A stretch of 64,000 nucleotides of DNA, taken from assembly GCF_012516435.1 (NCBI RefSeq), contig NZ_CP051216.1, positions 3,099,669-3,163,668 on the forward strand, in the 5' to 3' direction. The first letter of the stretch is position 1; every line of letters begins with the position of its first letter. This stretch comes from Pseudodesulfovibrio sp. zrk46. GTDB taxonomy: Bacteria > Desulfobacterota > Desulfovibrionia > Desulfovibrionales > Desulfovibrionaceae. Position numbers and translations under genes: made by a program. This document shows, one piece after another, positions 1 through 7,865 of the stretch. The notes under the pieces were generated by a model. It was not told the DNA's origin, did not search any database, and saw only the letters and a list, made by a program, of their open reading frames with translations.

Positions 1-64
1 ACCCATCAAGTATAGAATGTGGGGCCCCGAAATTTCACAGGCGAATCGAAAGTTGTCAATATGT

Positions 65-100
65 CGCCCGGAGGAAATTTAATTTTTCCTCCTCCGGGCG
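65..100 (-). terminator. Hairpin downstream of alcohol dehydrogenase
   Basis: CGCCCGGAGG (65-74) pairs with CCTCCGGGCG (91-100) around an A/T-rich loop, 14 bases past the stop codon of the leftward dehydrogenase gene. No strong T-run follows on the minus strand, so its strength as an intrinsic terminator is uncertain. Confidence 0.55.
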
Positions 101-114
101 AGCTAACTGACCGA

Positions 115-1296
115 TTACATTGCAGCTTTGTAGATGGCGGCAACGTCGTTGTCGTTGGGACGTCGGGGATTGGTCAAACCGCAGGCATCTTTCTGTGCAT
201 TGGCGGTCATTATGGAGATGTCCTGCTCCTTAACATCCTTGCCGTAGCGGTTGCCGAGTTCGACGAGGCCGGACGGAATACCTACATCGGAGGAGAGACG
301 GCGGATAGCATCCAAGCTCTTTTCTGCAGCTTCAATGGGAGCGAGGCCTTCAACCGATTCACCCATGATTTCGGCCAGTTTGGCGAAACGATCAACCTTT
401 GCGATGAGGTTGAACTTAGAGACGTGGGGCAGCAGGATGGCGTTACATTCGCCGTGAGGCAGATCATAGAAACCACCCAACTGGTGGGCCATAGCGTGAA
501 CGTGACCCAGAGAAGCGTTGTTAAAAGCCATACCTGCGAGGTACTGTGCAAAACACATTTTTTCGCGAGCATCGAGGTCGCCACCGTTGGCAACTGCAGG
601 ACGCAGATAGTTGAAGATAAGGTCGATGGCCTTTTCTGCGCATGCATCGGTCATGGGAGTGGCGATGGTGGATACATAGGCTTCGACTGCGTGAGTCAGG
701 GCATCCATACCGGTGGCGGCGGTCAATGCCGGGGGCATGCCAACCATCAGCAGCGGGTCATCAAGAGCGATGCCAGGGGTGACGTGCCAGTCCACGATAG
801 CCATCTTAACCTTACGGGAAAGATCGGTGATGATGCAGAAACGAGTCATTTCAGAAGCGGTTCCAGCAGTAGTATTCACTGCAACGTAAGGCGGCAGGGG
901 ATTTTTGGATTTATCCACGCCTTCGTAGTCATGAATCTTGCCGCCGTTGGAAACGACGAGACCGATGCCCTTGCCGCAGTCGTGGGAAGATCCGCCACCC
1001 AAGGTGATCAGGCTGTCGCACTTGGCTTTCTTGTAAAGGTCAACGCCTTCATGGACATTTGCATCAGTCGGGTTGGGGATGGTCTTGTCGTACACTTCGT
1101 ATTTCATCTTGGCATCATCCAGCAGGTCAGTGATCTGCTTCAGAATACCGGCACCGACGATGCCCTGGTCAGTAACGATGAGAGGTTTTTTACCACCAAG
1201 ATCACGGATCTTTCCGGGGATTTCTTTAGAGGCGCCAATGCCAACGAGGGTAACGCTGGGAATGAAAAATCCGTAAACCTGTTCCTGTACAGCCAT
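115..1296 (-). CDS. Iron-containing alcohol dehydrogenase (first copy)
   Basis: This 393-residue protein is a group III (iron-dependent) NAD(P)-linked alcohol dehydrogenase that interconverts short primary alcohols and aldehydes in the cytoplasm. The cofactor-binding GGGSSHDCGKGIG motif lies near residue 100. Probable metal ligands are the Asp and His of MDALTHAVEAY and two His in HAMAHQLGGFYDLPHG. I start at the ATG at 1294-1296 because AGGAG sits just upstream; a longer reading to 1368 would run through the promoter region. A sigma-54 promoter lies about 75 bases upstream. The neighbouring kinase and sigma-54 regulator, which sit beside a second dehydrogenase, are the likely controllers. 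Desulfovibrio species have a strongly expressed homologue of this kind in ethanol metabolism. Confidence 0.93.
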   Translation of the reverse strand: MAVQEQVYGFFIPSVTLVGIGASKEIPGKIRDLGGKKPLIVTDQGIVGAGILKQITDLLDDAKMKYEVYDKTIPNPTDANVHEGVDLYKKAKCDSLITLGGGSSHDCGKGIGLVVSNGGKIHDYEGVDKSKNPLPPYVAVNTTAGTASEMTRFCIITDLSRKVKMAIVDWHVTPGIALDDPLLMVGMPPALTAATGMDALTHAVEAYVSTIATPMTDACAEKAIDLIFNYLRPAVANGGDLDAREKMCFAQYLAGMAFNNASLGHVHAMAHQLGGFYDLPHGECNAILLPHVSKFNLIAKVDRFAKLAEIMGESVEGLAPIEAAEKSLDAIRRLSSDVGIPSGLVELGNRYGKDVKEQDISIMTANAQKDACGLTNPRRPNDNDVAAIYKAAM

Positions 1297-1371
1297 GATA
1301 CAACTCCTGATTAAGGTTGACACGTTACGGAGCGTCCGTAGGAAGCTCTCAGCTAGTTGGTCCCCCATTAA

Positions 1372-1386
1372 GCAAGCTGTGGGCCA
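1372..1386 (-). promoter_or_regulatory. Sigma-54 promoter of alcohol dehydrogenase
   Basis: Read on the minus strand the site is TGGCCCACAGCTTGC. It has GG and GC at the exact sigma-54 -24/-12 spacing and differs from the usual TGGCAC-N5-TTGC at one base. The predicted start of transcription is near 1361, giving a leader of about 65 bases. Confidence 0.8.
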
Positions 1387-1464
1387 ATTGATTATTGTGT
1401 GTTTTTACAGTGTGTTGTGTTTTTGTAGTTAATGCTGATGATGGATGCGTGGGCCAAAACGACT

Positions 1465-1494
1465 CACTCCCCTGTGCCAGAGCAAAGGGGAGTG
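1465..1494 (-). terminator. Hairpin downstream of the sigma-54 regulator
   Basis: CACTCCCCT (1465-1473) pairs with AGGGGAGTG (1486-1494) across a 12-base loop, about 100 bases past the leftward regulator gene. On the minus strand it is followed by AGTCGTTTTGG, so the U-tract is short. It may end the adh2-kinase-regulator transcript before the sigma-54 promoter. Confidence 0.5.
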
Positions 1495-1540
1495 ATAAGA
1501 ATGTCTATGAACAGACTGTATTTACATCATTTTTTGAAGA

Positions 1541-1553
1541 TGTCAGAATGACA
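1541..1553. promoter_or_regulatory. Inverted repeat TGTCA-N3-TGACA, possible enhancer site
   Basis: TGTCAGAATGACA is a perfect inverted repeat about 155 bases upstream of the sigma-54 promoter, a typical distance for an activator site. A near copy (one mismatch) occurs at 5411-5423 upstream of the second dehydrogenase operon. The regulator encoded between them is the obvious candidate ligand. Confidence 0.45.
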
Positions 1554-1593
1554 CTCAATGAGATGAAGTTGAGTCAACTGTGTCAATTGAGGG

Positions 1594-2940
1594 CTACTGG
1601 GGTAGGATCTCATACTTGTTGATTTTGCGATAAAGTGTCTTCCGGCCAATCCCAAGAGCTTCTGCCGCTTTTTGTTTGTTATTATCATAATATTTTAAAA
1701 TTCGAATGATATGACTACGTTCCATTGATTCCAGAGACATTGGAGGCGTGTCGCTGCAGATATTATTACAGTCAAGTATTTCTTTAGGAAGGGCATGCTC
1801 AGTGATGACGTTGTTGTCTGTCAGGATGAGTGCCCGTTCAAGTACATTTCGCAGCTCACGGATGTTACCCGGCCAGTCATAGCTCATGAGAAGATTCATG
1901 GCTTTGTCTGATACGGCTGTATGTTTGGAGTCTGGGTTTATGGTATCTAGAAAAAAATCCACCAGTAGGGGAATATCTTCCTTGCGTTTTTTTAGCCGTG
2001 GTATGTGGATGTTGAAGACATTGATGCGATGAAAAAGGGCTTCGTTAAACTGTCCATCTTCAACTGCTTTGGCGAGATTACGGTTCGTGGCAAAGAGGAA
2101 TCGCAAGTCGGCACGACGTTCTTCGTTTTCCCCCATGCGTCGATACGTTTTGGTTTCAATGACTCGCAGCAGAGAGGCTTGAACATCTTCGGGGATATCT
2201 CCGATCTCGTCGAGGAAGAGTGTTCCATTATGAGCAAGGGGAATGAGTCCTTCACGTGCCTCTGAAGCTCCTGTAAATGCTCCTTTTTTGTGTCCGAACA
2301 ACTCCGAGCGAACTAAATTACGTTCAAGCATTGCGCAATTCTTAATAATCAACGGATGTGATTTGCGTAGGCTCATGGAATGTATCTTTCTGGCCACGAC
2401 GTCTTTTCCCGCTCCACTTTCACCCGTTATGAGCACGGGGACTTCTGAGTTGCGAAGCTTGTCGATTAGAAAGTTGATTTGTTCAATTGGGGCGGATTTC
2501 CCAACCAGACGCAGACCACTTTCTTCTGATTTGTGAGTATGGCGAAGTCCACGATTTTCGCGTTGTAACTCGACTCGTTGGAACGCGCGATCAAGAACCA
2601 ATTCCAATCTATCGAGTTTGAAAGGTTTGGTGATGTAGTCGTATACTCCTATTCGCATAGCTTCTACGGCATTATCGATGTCGCCGTGTCCAGTGATAAG
2701 GATAATTTCTACATCGGGTGATTGAGCCTTGAATTCAGTATACAAGTCCATGCCGTCACCATCGGGGAGTTTGATGTCCAAAATGAGGACATCGTACTCT
2801 TGTTTGGCAAACATGGAGCGGGCTTGAAGGGCACTGCTCGCCGTATGAACTGTTCGTTCTGGGGAATTAAGCTCTTTTTCAAGCAGCATGAGGATGCTGC
2901 TTTCGTCATCTACTGCGAGAACTCTATATGGTATTTGCAT
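1594..2940 (-). CDS. Sigma-54-dependent response regulator (NtrC family)
   Basis: This 448-residue cytoplasmic activator has a receiver domain (about 1-120, phosphoacceptor Asp55, Lys in YITKPF), an AAA+ sigma-54 activator domain (Walker A GESGAGKD 173-180, sigma-54 contact loop GAFTGA 220-225) and a C-terminal Fis-type helix-turn-helix. It lies four bases after the histidine kinase gene, so the pair is almost certainly cognate and cotranscribed. The adjacent sigma-54 promoter of the first alcohol dehydrogenase is the likely target, with the TGTCA-N3-TGACA repeats as candidate binding sites. That assignment is inference from position. The signal is not visible in the sequence. Confidence 0.93.
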   Translation of the reverse strand: MQIPYRVLAVDDESSILMLLEKELNSPERTVHTASSALQARSMFAKQEYDVLILDIKLPDGDGMDLYTEFKAQSPDVEIILITGHGDIDNAVEAMRIGVYDYITKPFKLDRLELVLDRAFQRVELQRENRGLRHTHKSEESGLRLVGKSAPIEQINFLIDKLRNSEVPVLITGESGAGKDVVARKIHSMSLRKSHPLIIKNCAMLERNLVRSELFGHKKGAFTGASEAREGLIPLAHNGTLFLDEIGDIPEDVQASLLRVIETKTYRRMGENEERRADLRFLFATNRNLAKAVEDGQFNEALFHRINVFNIHIPRLKKRKEDIPLLVDFFLDTINPDSKHTAVSDKAMNLLMSYDWPGNIRELRNVLERALILTDNNVITEHALPKEILDCNNICSDTPPMSLESMERSHIIRILKYYDNNKQKAAEALGIGRKTLYRKINKYEILPQ

Positions 2941-2944
2941 GCTT

Positions 2945-4135
2945 CTACGGGTGGCTAGGAAGTGAGACGATGAACTTTGAACCTTTGCCTAATTCGCTGA
3001 TAACTTCTATTTCGCCATGATGATCTTTGACGATGTTGTAGCAGGTGGAAAGGCCAATTCCGATGCCTTTGCCCACTGGTTTAGTTGTAAAGAAGGGGTC
3101 GAAAAGCTTGTGGCGAATAGCGGGGTCAATGCCTTTTCCTGTATCTTCTACTTCTAAGACGACCCAGTCTTGGTCTTTGGGGTAAGTTCTGACTATCAAT
3201 TCTCCAGGAGCTTCCCCTATAGCGTCACTGGCGTTAGTTAGTAGATTGAGGATAACCTGCTTCATTTGAGGTTCATCTGCTTTGATATGAAGGTTGTTGG
3301 TTAGGTCTAATGTCAGTTTGATGTTTGCGGAACGACGCAAGTGGAAGCCGACGAGTGCAATGGTCTCTTCGATAAGCGAATTAAGAAAGACTATGTGGAA
3401 GACCGATGAGCAAGGGTGCCCAAAACTGAGTAGGCTTTTAACGATGTCTTGGCAGCGGTTACACTCTTTGAGAATGATTTGTGTGCTGCATTCGAAATCC
3501 TCTGCCAGTTCTTGAGGCAGTTTGTCTCCATATTTGGCCAGCCTGCGTTGAATGCCCTCAGCAAAACCAGAGATTGCCATGAGAGGGTTGTTGACTTCGT
3601 GGGCGACACCGGTTGCCAATGTACCAACCGTAGCCATCTTTTCTGCTTGGTAGTATTTGGCTTGGTATTCTTTTTCTAACGTGACATCTCGCTTGAAAAT
3701 TAGAACGCGGTTTTCTGATAAGTTTGGGCTTTTCAGAGGAGAGGCAATCATTTCAAACTGTCTGTTTTGGTTGTTGACTCTAAAGGTTGCGATGTCTTTG
3801 CAAACAGTATTGGTGCTGAGTGAATTGAAGGCAGGGCATTCTGCACAGGCCTTGTTGGATTGCCGAAATACTTTGTAACAGTACTCACCTTTGAATTGAT
3901 CTTCTTTCCCGAAAAGCTTCTCAAATTCGTGGTTGACGGAAATAATGCGCAAATCTTCAGAGAGAACCATCATGATATCGGTAATACCATCGAGGATAGC
4001 CGCTATCTCTCTACGTTGACTTTCAGACTCCTCGTGGGATGCTTTCAATTCTTCAATAGTCTTCTGCAACTCTTGAAAGAAACCAAGCTTTGTATGCTCG
4101 ATCCCAATGAGATCGGTGAGGGTTGTCTGATCCAT
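2945..4135 (-). CDS. PAS-domain sensor histidine kinase
   Basis: This 396-residue kinase lacks a membrane segment and is presumably cytoplasmic. An N-terminal coiled coil (about 15-45) leads into a PAS-like domain (about 50-150) containing a Cys-rich stretch with CAEC. A HisKA domain with HEVNNPL (His179) and an HATPase domain with DTGKGI and GIGIGL motifs follow. I choose the ATG at 4133-4135: GAGGAGG lies seven bases upstream, and the ATG overlaps the stop of the preceding dehydrogenase as TAATG, implying translational coupling. An ATG six bases further upstream is too close to the ribosome site. The Cys-containing PAS domain could sense redox state or bind a cofactor; this is not shown. 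Confidence 0.9.
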   Translation of the reverse strand: MDQTTLTDLIGIEHTKLGFFQELQKTIEELKASHEESESQRREIAAILDGITDIMMVLSEDLRIISVNHEFEKLFGKEDQFKGEYCYKVFRQSNKACAECPAFNSLSTNTVCKDIATFRVNNQNRQFEMIASPLKSPNLSENRVLIFKRDVTLEKEYQAKYYQAEKMATVGTLATGVAHEVNNPLMAISGFAEGIQRRLAKYGDKLPQELAEDFECSTQIILKECNRCQDIVKSLLSFGHPCSSVFHIVFLNSLIEETIALVGFHLRRSANIKLTLDLTNNLHIKADEPQMKQVILNLLTNASDAIGEAPGELIVRTYPKDQDWVVLEVEDTGKGIDPAIRHKLFDPFFTTKPVGKGIGIGLSTCYNIVKDHHGEIEVISELGKGSKFIVSLPSHP

Positions 4136-5277
4136 TACCATGCCTCCTCGCAGATGGTCATCAAATCTTGCCATTCGGCTAAACGAGGGTTGGTAAGATT
4201 GCAGGCATCGTTTGTTGCTGTTTTGCAGATGCTTTCCAGCATGGTCTTGTCGGGGACGAGATGCCTGAGTTCTGTATTGAGATCAAAACTTTTGAAAAGG
4301 TCTTCAAGGTGGTTGATGCCCAATTCCGCAGAACGCGTATCCGGACAAATGCGTGATCCAGCAATAATCTGGCCTACCTGTGCCATTTTTCCCATGCAGG
4401 AAGGCATATTGTATCGCATTACGGATGTTAGAAGTACGGGATGAACCCAACCGTGTAAGACGTCGCATATCCCACCAAGAGAATGAGCGATGGCGTGAAG
4501 TGAGCCCAGCCCTGCATTACTGAAGGACATCCCTGCAGCTGTGCTGGCGATTGAGAGTTGTTCCATTGCCTGGATGCTCTTTGTATCTGCAGCGGGACCG
4601 ATGTTGTTGATTATAAGTTCGATAGCTTTCAGCGCTTGAATCTCAGTAAAAGGAGAAGCTAGTTTGGAAACATAGGACTCAATGGCGTGGGCTAGAGCGT
4701 CTGCAGCAGCGGCTAGGATGAGGCTGCGGCTTTGTGTAACCAGTATCTGTGGATCGATTATGGAGATGTTTGGAACTAACGTGCGGCTAATAATCGACAT
4801 CTTCACCTCGCGTTCCATATCTGTGATGATACAGTACTGTGAGATATCTGAGCTACTGCCAGCTGTGCTAGGGACTAAGATCATGGGCGGTAGAGGGCGT
4901 TTAATCTTATTGGCGCCTTCATAGTCGCTAATCTTGCCGCCATTGCCGACAATGACGCCTATGCCCTTGGCTGCATCCATAGGACTGCCTCCGCCCAAGG
5001 CGACGATCACATCGCAGTTTTCCTTTTCATACAACTCTGCTCCTTCGTGGACTTGGCAATCACGAGGGTTGGAGTTGACGTCACTGAAATAGACGCAATC
5101 CATGTTGTTGGCTTTAAGGATTCCCTTAACCAGTTCGACCCATCCAGCTTCTTCCAATCCGCTGTCACTGACGAATAGAACTCTTTTCGCACCGAGGCGT
5201 CTGGCACATTGAGGTAAGTGAGTAATGGAGCCGTGGCCAAAGATGATGTCGGGTATGGCGAACTTGGTGCTGAGCAC
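4135..5277 (-). CDS. Iron-containing alcohol dehydrogenase (second copy)
   Basis: This 380-residue group III alcohol dehydrogenase is a clear but distant relative of the first copy. The cofactor motif GGGSPMDAAKGIG is near residue 95, and the metal-ligand segments are ADALAHAIESY and HAIAHSLGGICDVLHG. The start codon is GTG at 5275-5277, preceded by GGGAGA seven bases upstream. It is the first gene of an operon with the kinase (TAATG overlap) and the sigma-54 regulator. That arrangement suggests it takes part in sensing or in the same alcohol/aldehyde pathway as the first copy. I found no sigma-54 promoter before it. Confidence 0.9.
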   Translation of the reverse strand: MLSTKFAIPDIIFGHGSITHLPQCARRLGAKRVLFVSDSGLEEAGWVELVKGILKANNMDCVYFSDVNSNPRDCQVHEGAELYEKENCDVIVALGGGSPMDAAKGIGVIVGNGGKISDYEGANKIKRPLPPMILVPSTAGSSSDISQYCIITDMEREVKMSIISRTLVPNISIIDPQILVTQSRSLILAAAADALAHAIESYVSKLASPFTEIQALKAIELIINNIGPAADTKSIQAMEQLSIASTAAGMSFSNAGLGSLHAIAHSLGGICDVLHGWVHPVLLTSVMRYNMPSCMGKMAQVGQIIAGSRICPDTRSAELGINHLEDLFKSFDLNTELRHLVPDKTMLESICKTATNDACNLTNPRLAEWQDLMTICEEAW

Positions 5278-5575
5278 TGATATTTCTCCCGTAAAAACTT
5301 TGATCGGTCTCCTCGCAGGAGAGTCGAAATGAGTTGTTTCAACTATTGATGATGATCCTAGGAGGACTGATTTTGGGCGCTACTATGCGTCTATATCCGA
5401 AGAAAAGTCTAGTCATGTTGACATTTTTTTAATGCGCCTACTTACCGATTGGATGATGCATGTAGGAGGGAAGATGCTAGTAAATGAGAGTCGAGTTTTT
5501 GTGGAATATTCAAGATTGTCGGTGGGATAGGGTGGGGTGTTGAAAGGCCGTTGTGTGGTCAGATATAGTGAGTGA
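5278..5575. other. Intergenic region upstream of second dehydrogenase
   Basis: These 298 bases separate two leftward genes. The only structure I see is the inverted repeat at 5411-5423. No open reading frame, strong terminator or consensus promoter stands out. Confidence 0.5.
5411..5423. promoter_or_regulatory. Second copy of TGTCA-N3-TGAC inverted repeat
   Basis: AGTCATGTTGACA reads TGTCAACATGACT on the minus strand. It matches the repeat at 1541-1553 in both arms apart from the final base. It lies about 135 bases upstream of the second dehydrogenase start and may be the site through which the sigma-54 regulator controls its own operon. Confidence 0.4.
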
Positions 5576-6841
5576 TCAGCTCTTGTTTTTTTTACGTTGT
5601 TTCAACTCTTTGCGACGACAGATTTGTAAGTGCTCATCTCTTCTGCATCCCATGTGAATAGCCCACTTGAGGCCAAATGGGGCCATTAAGGTCGTAACAA
5701 AAGCCATTAGTACCAGTGCGGAGAACTGAGTGTCTGTTAGAAGTGGAGAGCTAATGATGCCTGCTTTTATAAGTTTATTACTATGTCCAATTACTACTGC
5801 AGCGACCACTAACTCAACTGCGCCACGGCCGTTCATGCCAAATCCGATGATGATGGATTCCCACCGGGATCGACCGAATGGTCTGGCGGCAATGCCGCAT
5901 CCAAAGAGTTTGCCAACTACTGCCGTTGCTATAAGTACAATGGTAAAAATGACAAAGTTCATAGATGGAACGAAATGGATGTGGAATGAGAGGGTGGCAA
6001 AAAATATAGGGACAAGAGATCCATAACTAAGACCGTAGAAACGATCGAAAATGGCGTTGTGGACAGCTTCGTCATAATAGGTCTCGTGCTGCATAAGCTG
6101 TCCTGCCAGGAAGGCACCAATTACCATGTGCAATCCAGCCAACTCGGCCAGAAGGGCCATAAAAAGCGCCATCAGCATTGCCAAGGTGAAGGCTTGTGCT
6201 TCCATCTTGTGAAACTTGAGCCGAATCTTTGGAACCAACCAGTTACCCACATAGAAGGTGCCTACGAAAAATATGATTACTTTGAGCAGTACTATCAATA
6301 TGGGGACGAATTCGAATGTTCCAGTTTGAGTGATTCCAAGCAATACTGATAATCCCATGAGCGACAGGATGTCGTCCACGATGGCAGCACCTATGATGAT
6401 GTGTCCCATGTGGCTATTGGCCAGTCCCATATCGTGAAGGATGACAGATTGTACGGCTATAGCAGTTATGGATAATCCTAGTCCGACGAATAAGCTTTGA
6501 TAGATTGTGCTCCCGAATAGCTGGCATATGACTACGCCAAGAGCAAATGGGAGTATGAAGCCTGAGATTGCTACGGCAATTGATGTGCCGGCATTACTCA
6601 GCATGTCACGGATATCCAACTCCATTCCTGTATGGAACATCACTAGAAAAATTCCGATCTCTGCGAATATCTCAAGGGCGTGGGAAGGCTCAATTAAGCC
6701 GAGGACTGGCGGTCCGAGAAGCATGCCTGATAGGAGTTGGCCGATCATTGAAGGGAGTCCGAATCGTTTAAACACGCTTCCGATTATCCAACTGCATATC
6801 AATATGAGTAGCAGATCTATGAGCAGTTGGGTTGTAATCAA
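5576..6841 (-). CDS. Cation:proton antiporter (CPA2/Kef type)
   Basis: This 421-residue integral membrane protein has about 12 hydrophobic segments covering nearly its whole length and a basic C-terminal tail rich in Lys and Arg. The VDDILSL motif near residue 155 corresponds to the paired acidic residues in the ion-binding site of Na+/H+ exchangers. No TrkA/RCK nucleotide-binding domain follows, unlike full KefB/C. The start is a TTG at 6839-6841 with GGAGG five bases upstream. It is transcribed alone. It probably exchanges Na+ or K+ for protons; ion specificity cannot be read from the sequence. Confidence 0.85.
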   Translation of the reverse strand: MITTQLLIDLLLILICSWIIGSVFKRFGLPSMIGQLLSGMLLGPPVLGLIEPSHALEIFAEIGIFLVMFHTGMELDIRDMLSNAGTSIAVAISGFILPFALGVVICQLFGSTIYQSLFVGLGLSITAIAVQSVILHDMGLANSHMGHIIIGAAIVDDILSLMGLSVLLGITQTGTFEFVPILIVLLKVIIFFVGTFYVGNWLVPKIRLKFHKMEAQAFTLAMLMALFMALLAELAGLHMVIGAFLAGQLMQHETYYDEAVHNAIFDRFYGLSYGSLVPIFFATLSFHIHFVPSMNFVIFTIVLIATAVVGKLFGCGIAARPFGRSRWESIIIGFGMNGRGAVELVVAAVVIGHSNKLIKAGIISSPLLTDTQFSALVLMAFVTTLMAPFGLKWAIHMGCRRDEHLQICRRKELKQRKKNKS

Positions 6842-6936
6842 AGGCTCCTCCAGAAATGAGTAAGGATAATTCTAATACAATTATATGCATTTTGGAGAAA
6901 TCTACAACAAGCATTGATACTATACGTTGTGAATAG

Positions 6937-6961
6937 AAAAGGGCACCACTCTGTGGTGCCC
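6937..6961 (-). terminator. Terminator of cooC
   Basis: GGGCACCAC (6941-6949) and GTGGTGCCC (6953-6961) form a nine-base-pair stem with a TCT loop. On the minus strand it is followed by TTTTC. It lies 21 bases past the cooC stop codon. Confidence 0.8.
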
Positions 6962-6981
6962 TAGTTTGCGGTAGTTAACCC

Positions 6982-7758
6982 TTAGTTGCTTAATAGGTCT
7001 AAAATCCGCTGTATTGTTTTATCTAGCTCTTCATTTTCAGGTAGTCCGAGGACGGAAGCGTTGGTCATTTGCCTCTCAATCAAACCTTTAAGTGGGGGGA
7101 TTGATAAATGCTGGCTAGGAAGACCATCCAAGATTGGTGGATCGCCATCAATGTGACGGTTGAGGACAAGTACTTGGTTGTCGAGGCCGAGGTCCCGAGC
7201 CATACGTCCAACTTCTGCACCGGTTTGAAGACTGCGCATGCTAGGTTCAGAAACCACAACCAAGCCATCAACATGGGTGACAGTTCCACGTCCAAGATGT
7301 TCAACTCCTGCCTCAAGGTCCACTAACACCCATGCATTACTGTCAATCACGATGTGGGCCAGCAATGCTTTGAGCAGGGCATTTGCATCACATGCACACC
7401 CCCCTCCAGCATTGGTAACGGCTCCCATGACCAAGAGACGTTTGCGGCCTGGTGATACACCGTGAATCGGTTCATTGCCCAATGGAATCTCAATGGCAAG
7501 TGATTCGGGGAGGTCGTTTACGTCCGGATTGAGATTCAGGAAGCCGCCTTCATGGATTCGTTCACGGACAAGGTCTTCACGTTGGATGAGAGGGGGTGGA
7601 AGCGCTTTTGGGGGAATTCCCGAAGCTTGTCCAAGCGAGAGGGCAGTGTCAGCATCAACCATCCATACGTCATGACCATTTCTTGCAAGCCAATCTGCGA
7701 TCCAAGATGTCAAAGACGTCTTTCCAACACCGCCTTTTCCGGCAAACGCAATTTTCAT
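6982..7758 (-). CDS. cooC: CO dehydrogenase maturation ATPase CooC
   Basis: This 258-residue cytoplasmic P-loop ATPase of the MinD/SIMIBI class inserts or delivers nickel for the active-site C-cluster of carbon monoxide dehydrogenase. The deviant Walker A GKGGVGKTS begins at residue 7. A CACD segment matches the CXC motif that binds metal at the CooC dimer interface. It lies 107 bases downstream of cooS on the same strand, with a terminator after it. The start ATG at 7756-7758 has CGGAG upstream. Function is assigned from family motifs and the cooS neighbour. Confidence 0.92.
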   Translation of the reverse strand: MKIAFAGKGGVGKTSLTSWIADWLARNGHDVWMVDADTALSLGQASGIPPKALPPPLIQREDLVRERIHEGGFLNLNPDVNDLPESLAIEIPLGNEPIHGVSPGRKRLLVMGAVTNAGGGCACDANALLKALLAHIVIDSNAWVLVDLEAGVEHLGRGTVTHVDGLVVVSEPSMRSLQTGAEVGRMARDLGLDNQVLVLNRHIDGDPPILDGLPSQHLSIPPLKGLIERQMTNASVLGLPENEELDKTIQRILDLLSN

Positions 7759-7865
7759 GAAAACTCCGAAGTCGTATTAGTGAGAGCGCCAGGAGTGGGA
7801 AGGAGAAGGAACATTCCCTTGTCATTTGATCCTCCTCCTCCCCAGGCTGTTAGGTAAGTGCCTTT

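Noticed and set aside
19..1314. 431-codon open frame on the plus strand opposite the first alcohol dehydrogenase
   Set aside because: It is the antisense shadow of a well-supported dehydrogenase gene; it has no ribosome site and no recognisable protein features.
5278..5411. Sigma-54 promoter before the second alcohol dehydrogenase
   Set aside because: No GG-N10-GC arrangement with reasonable flanking bases exists on the minus strand in the upstream region.
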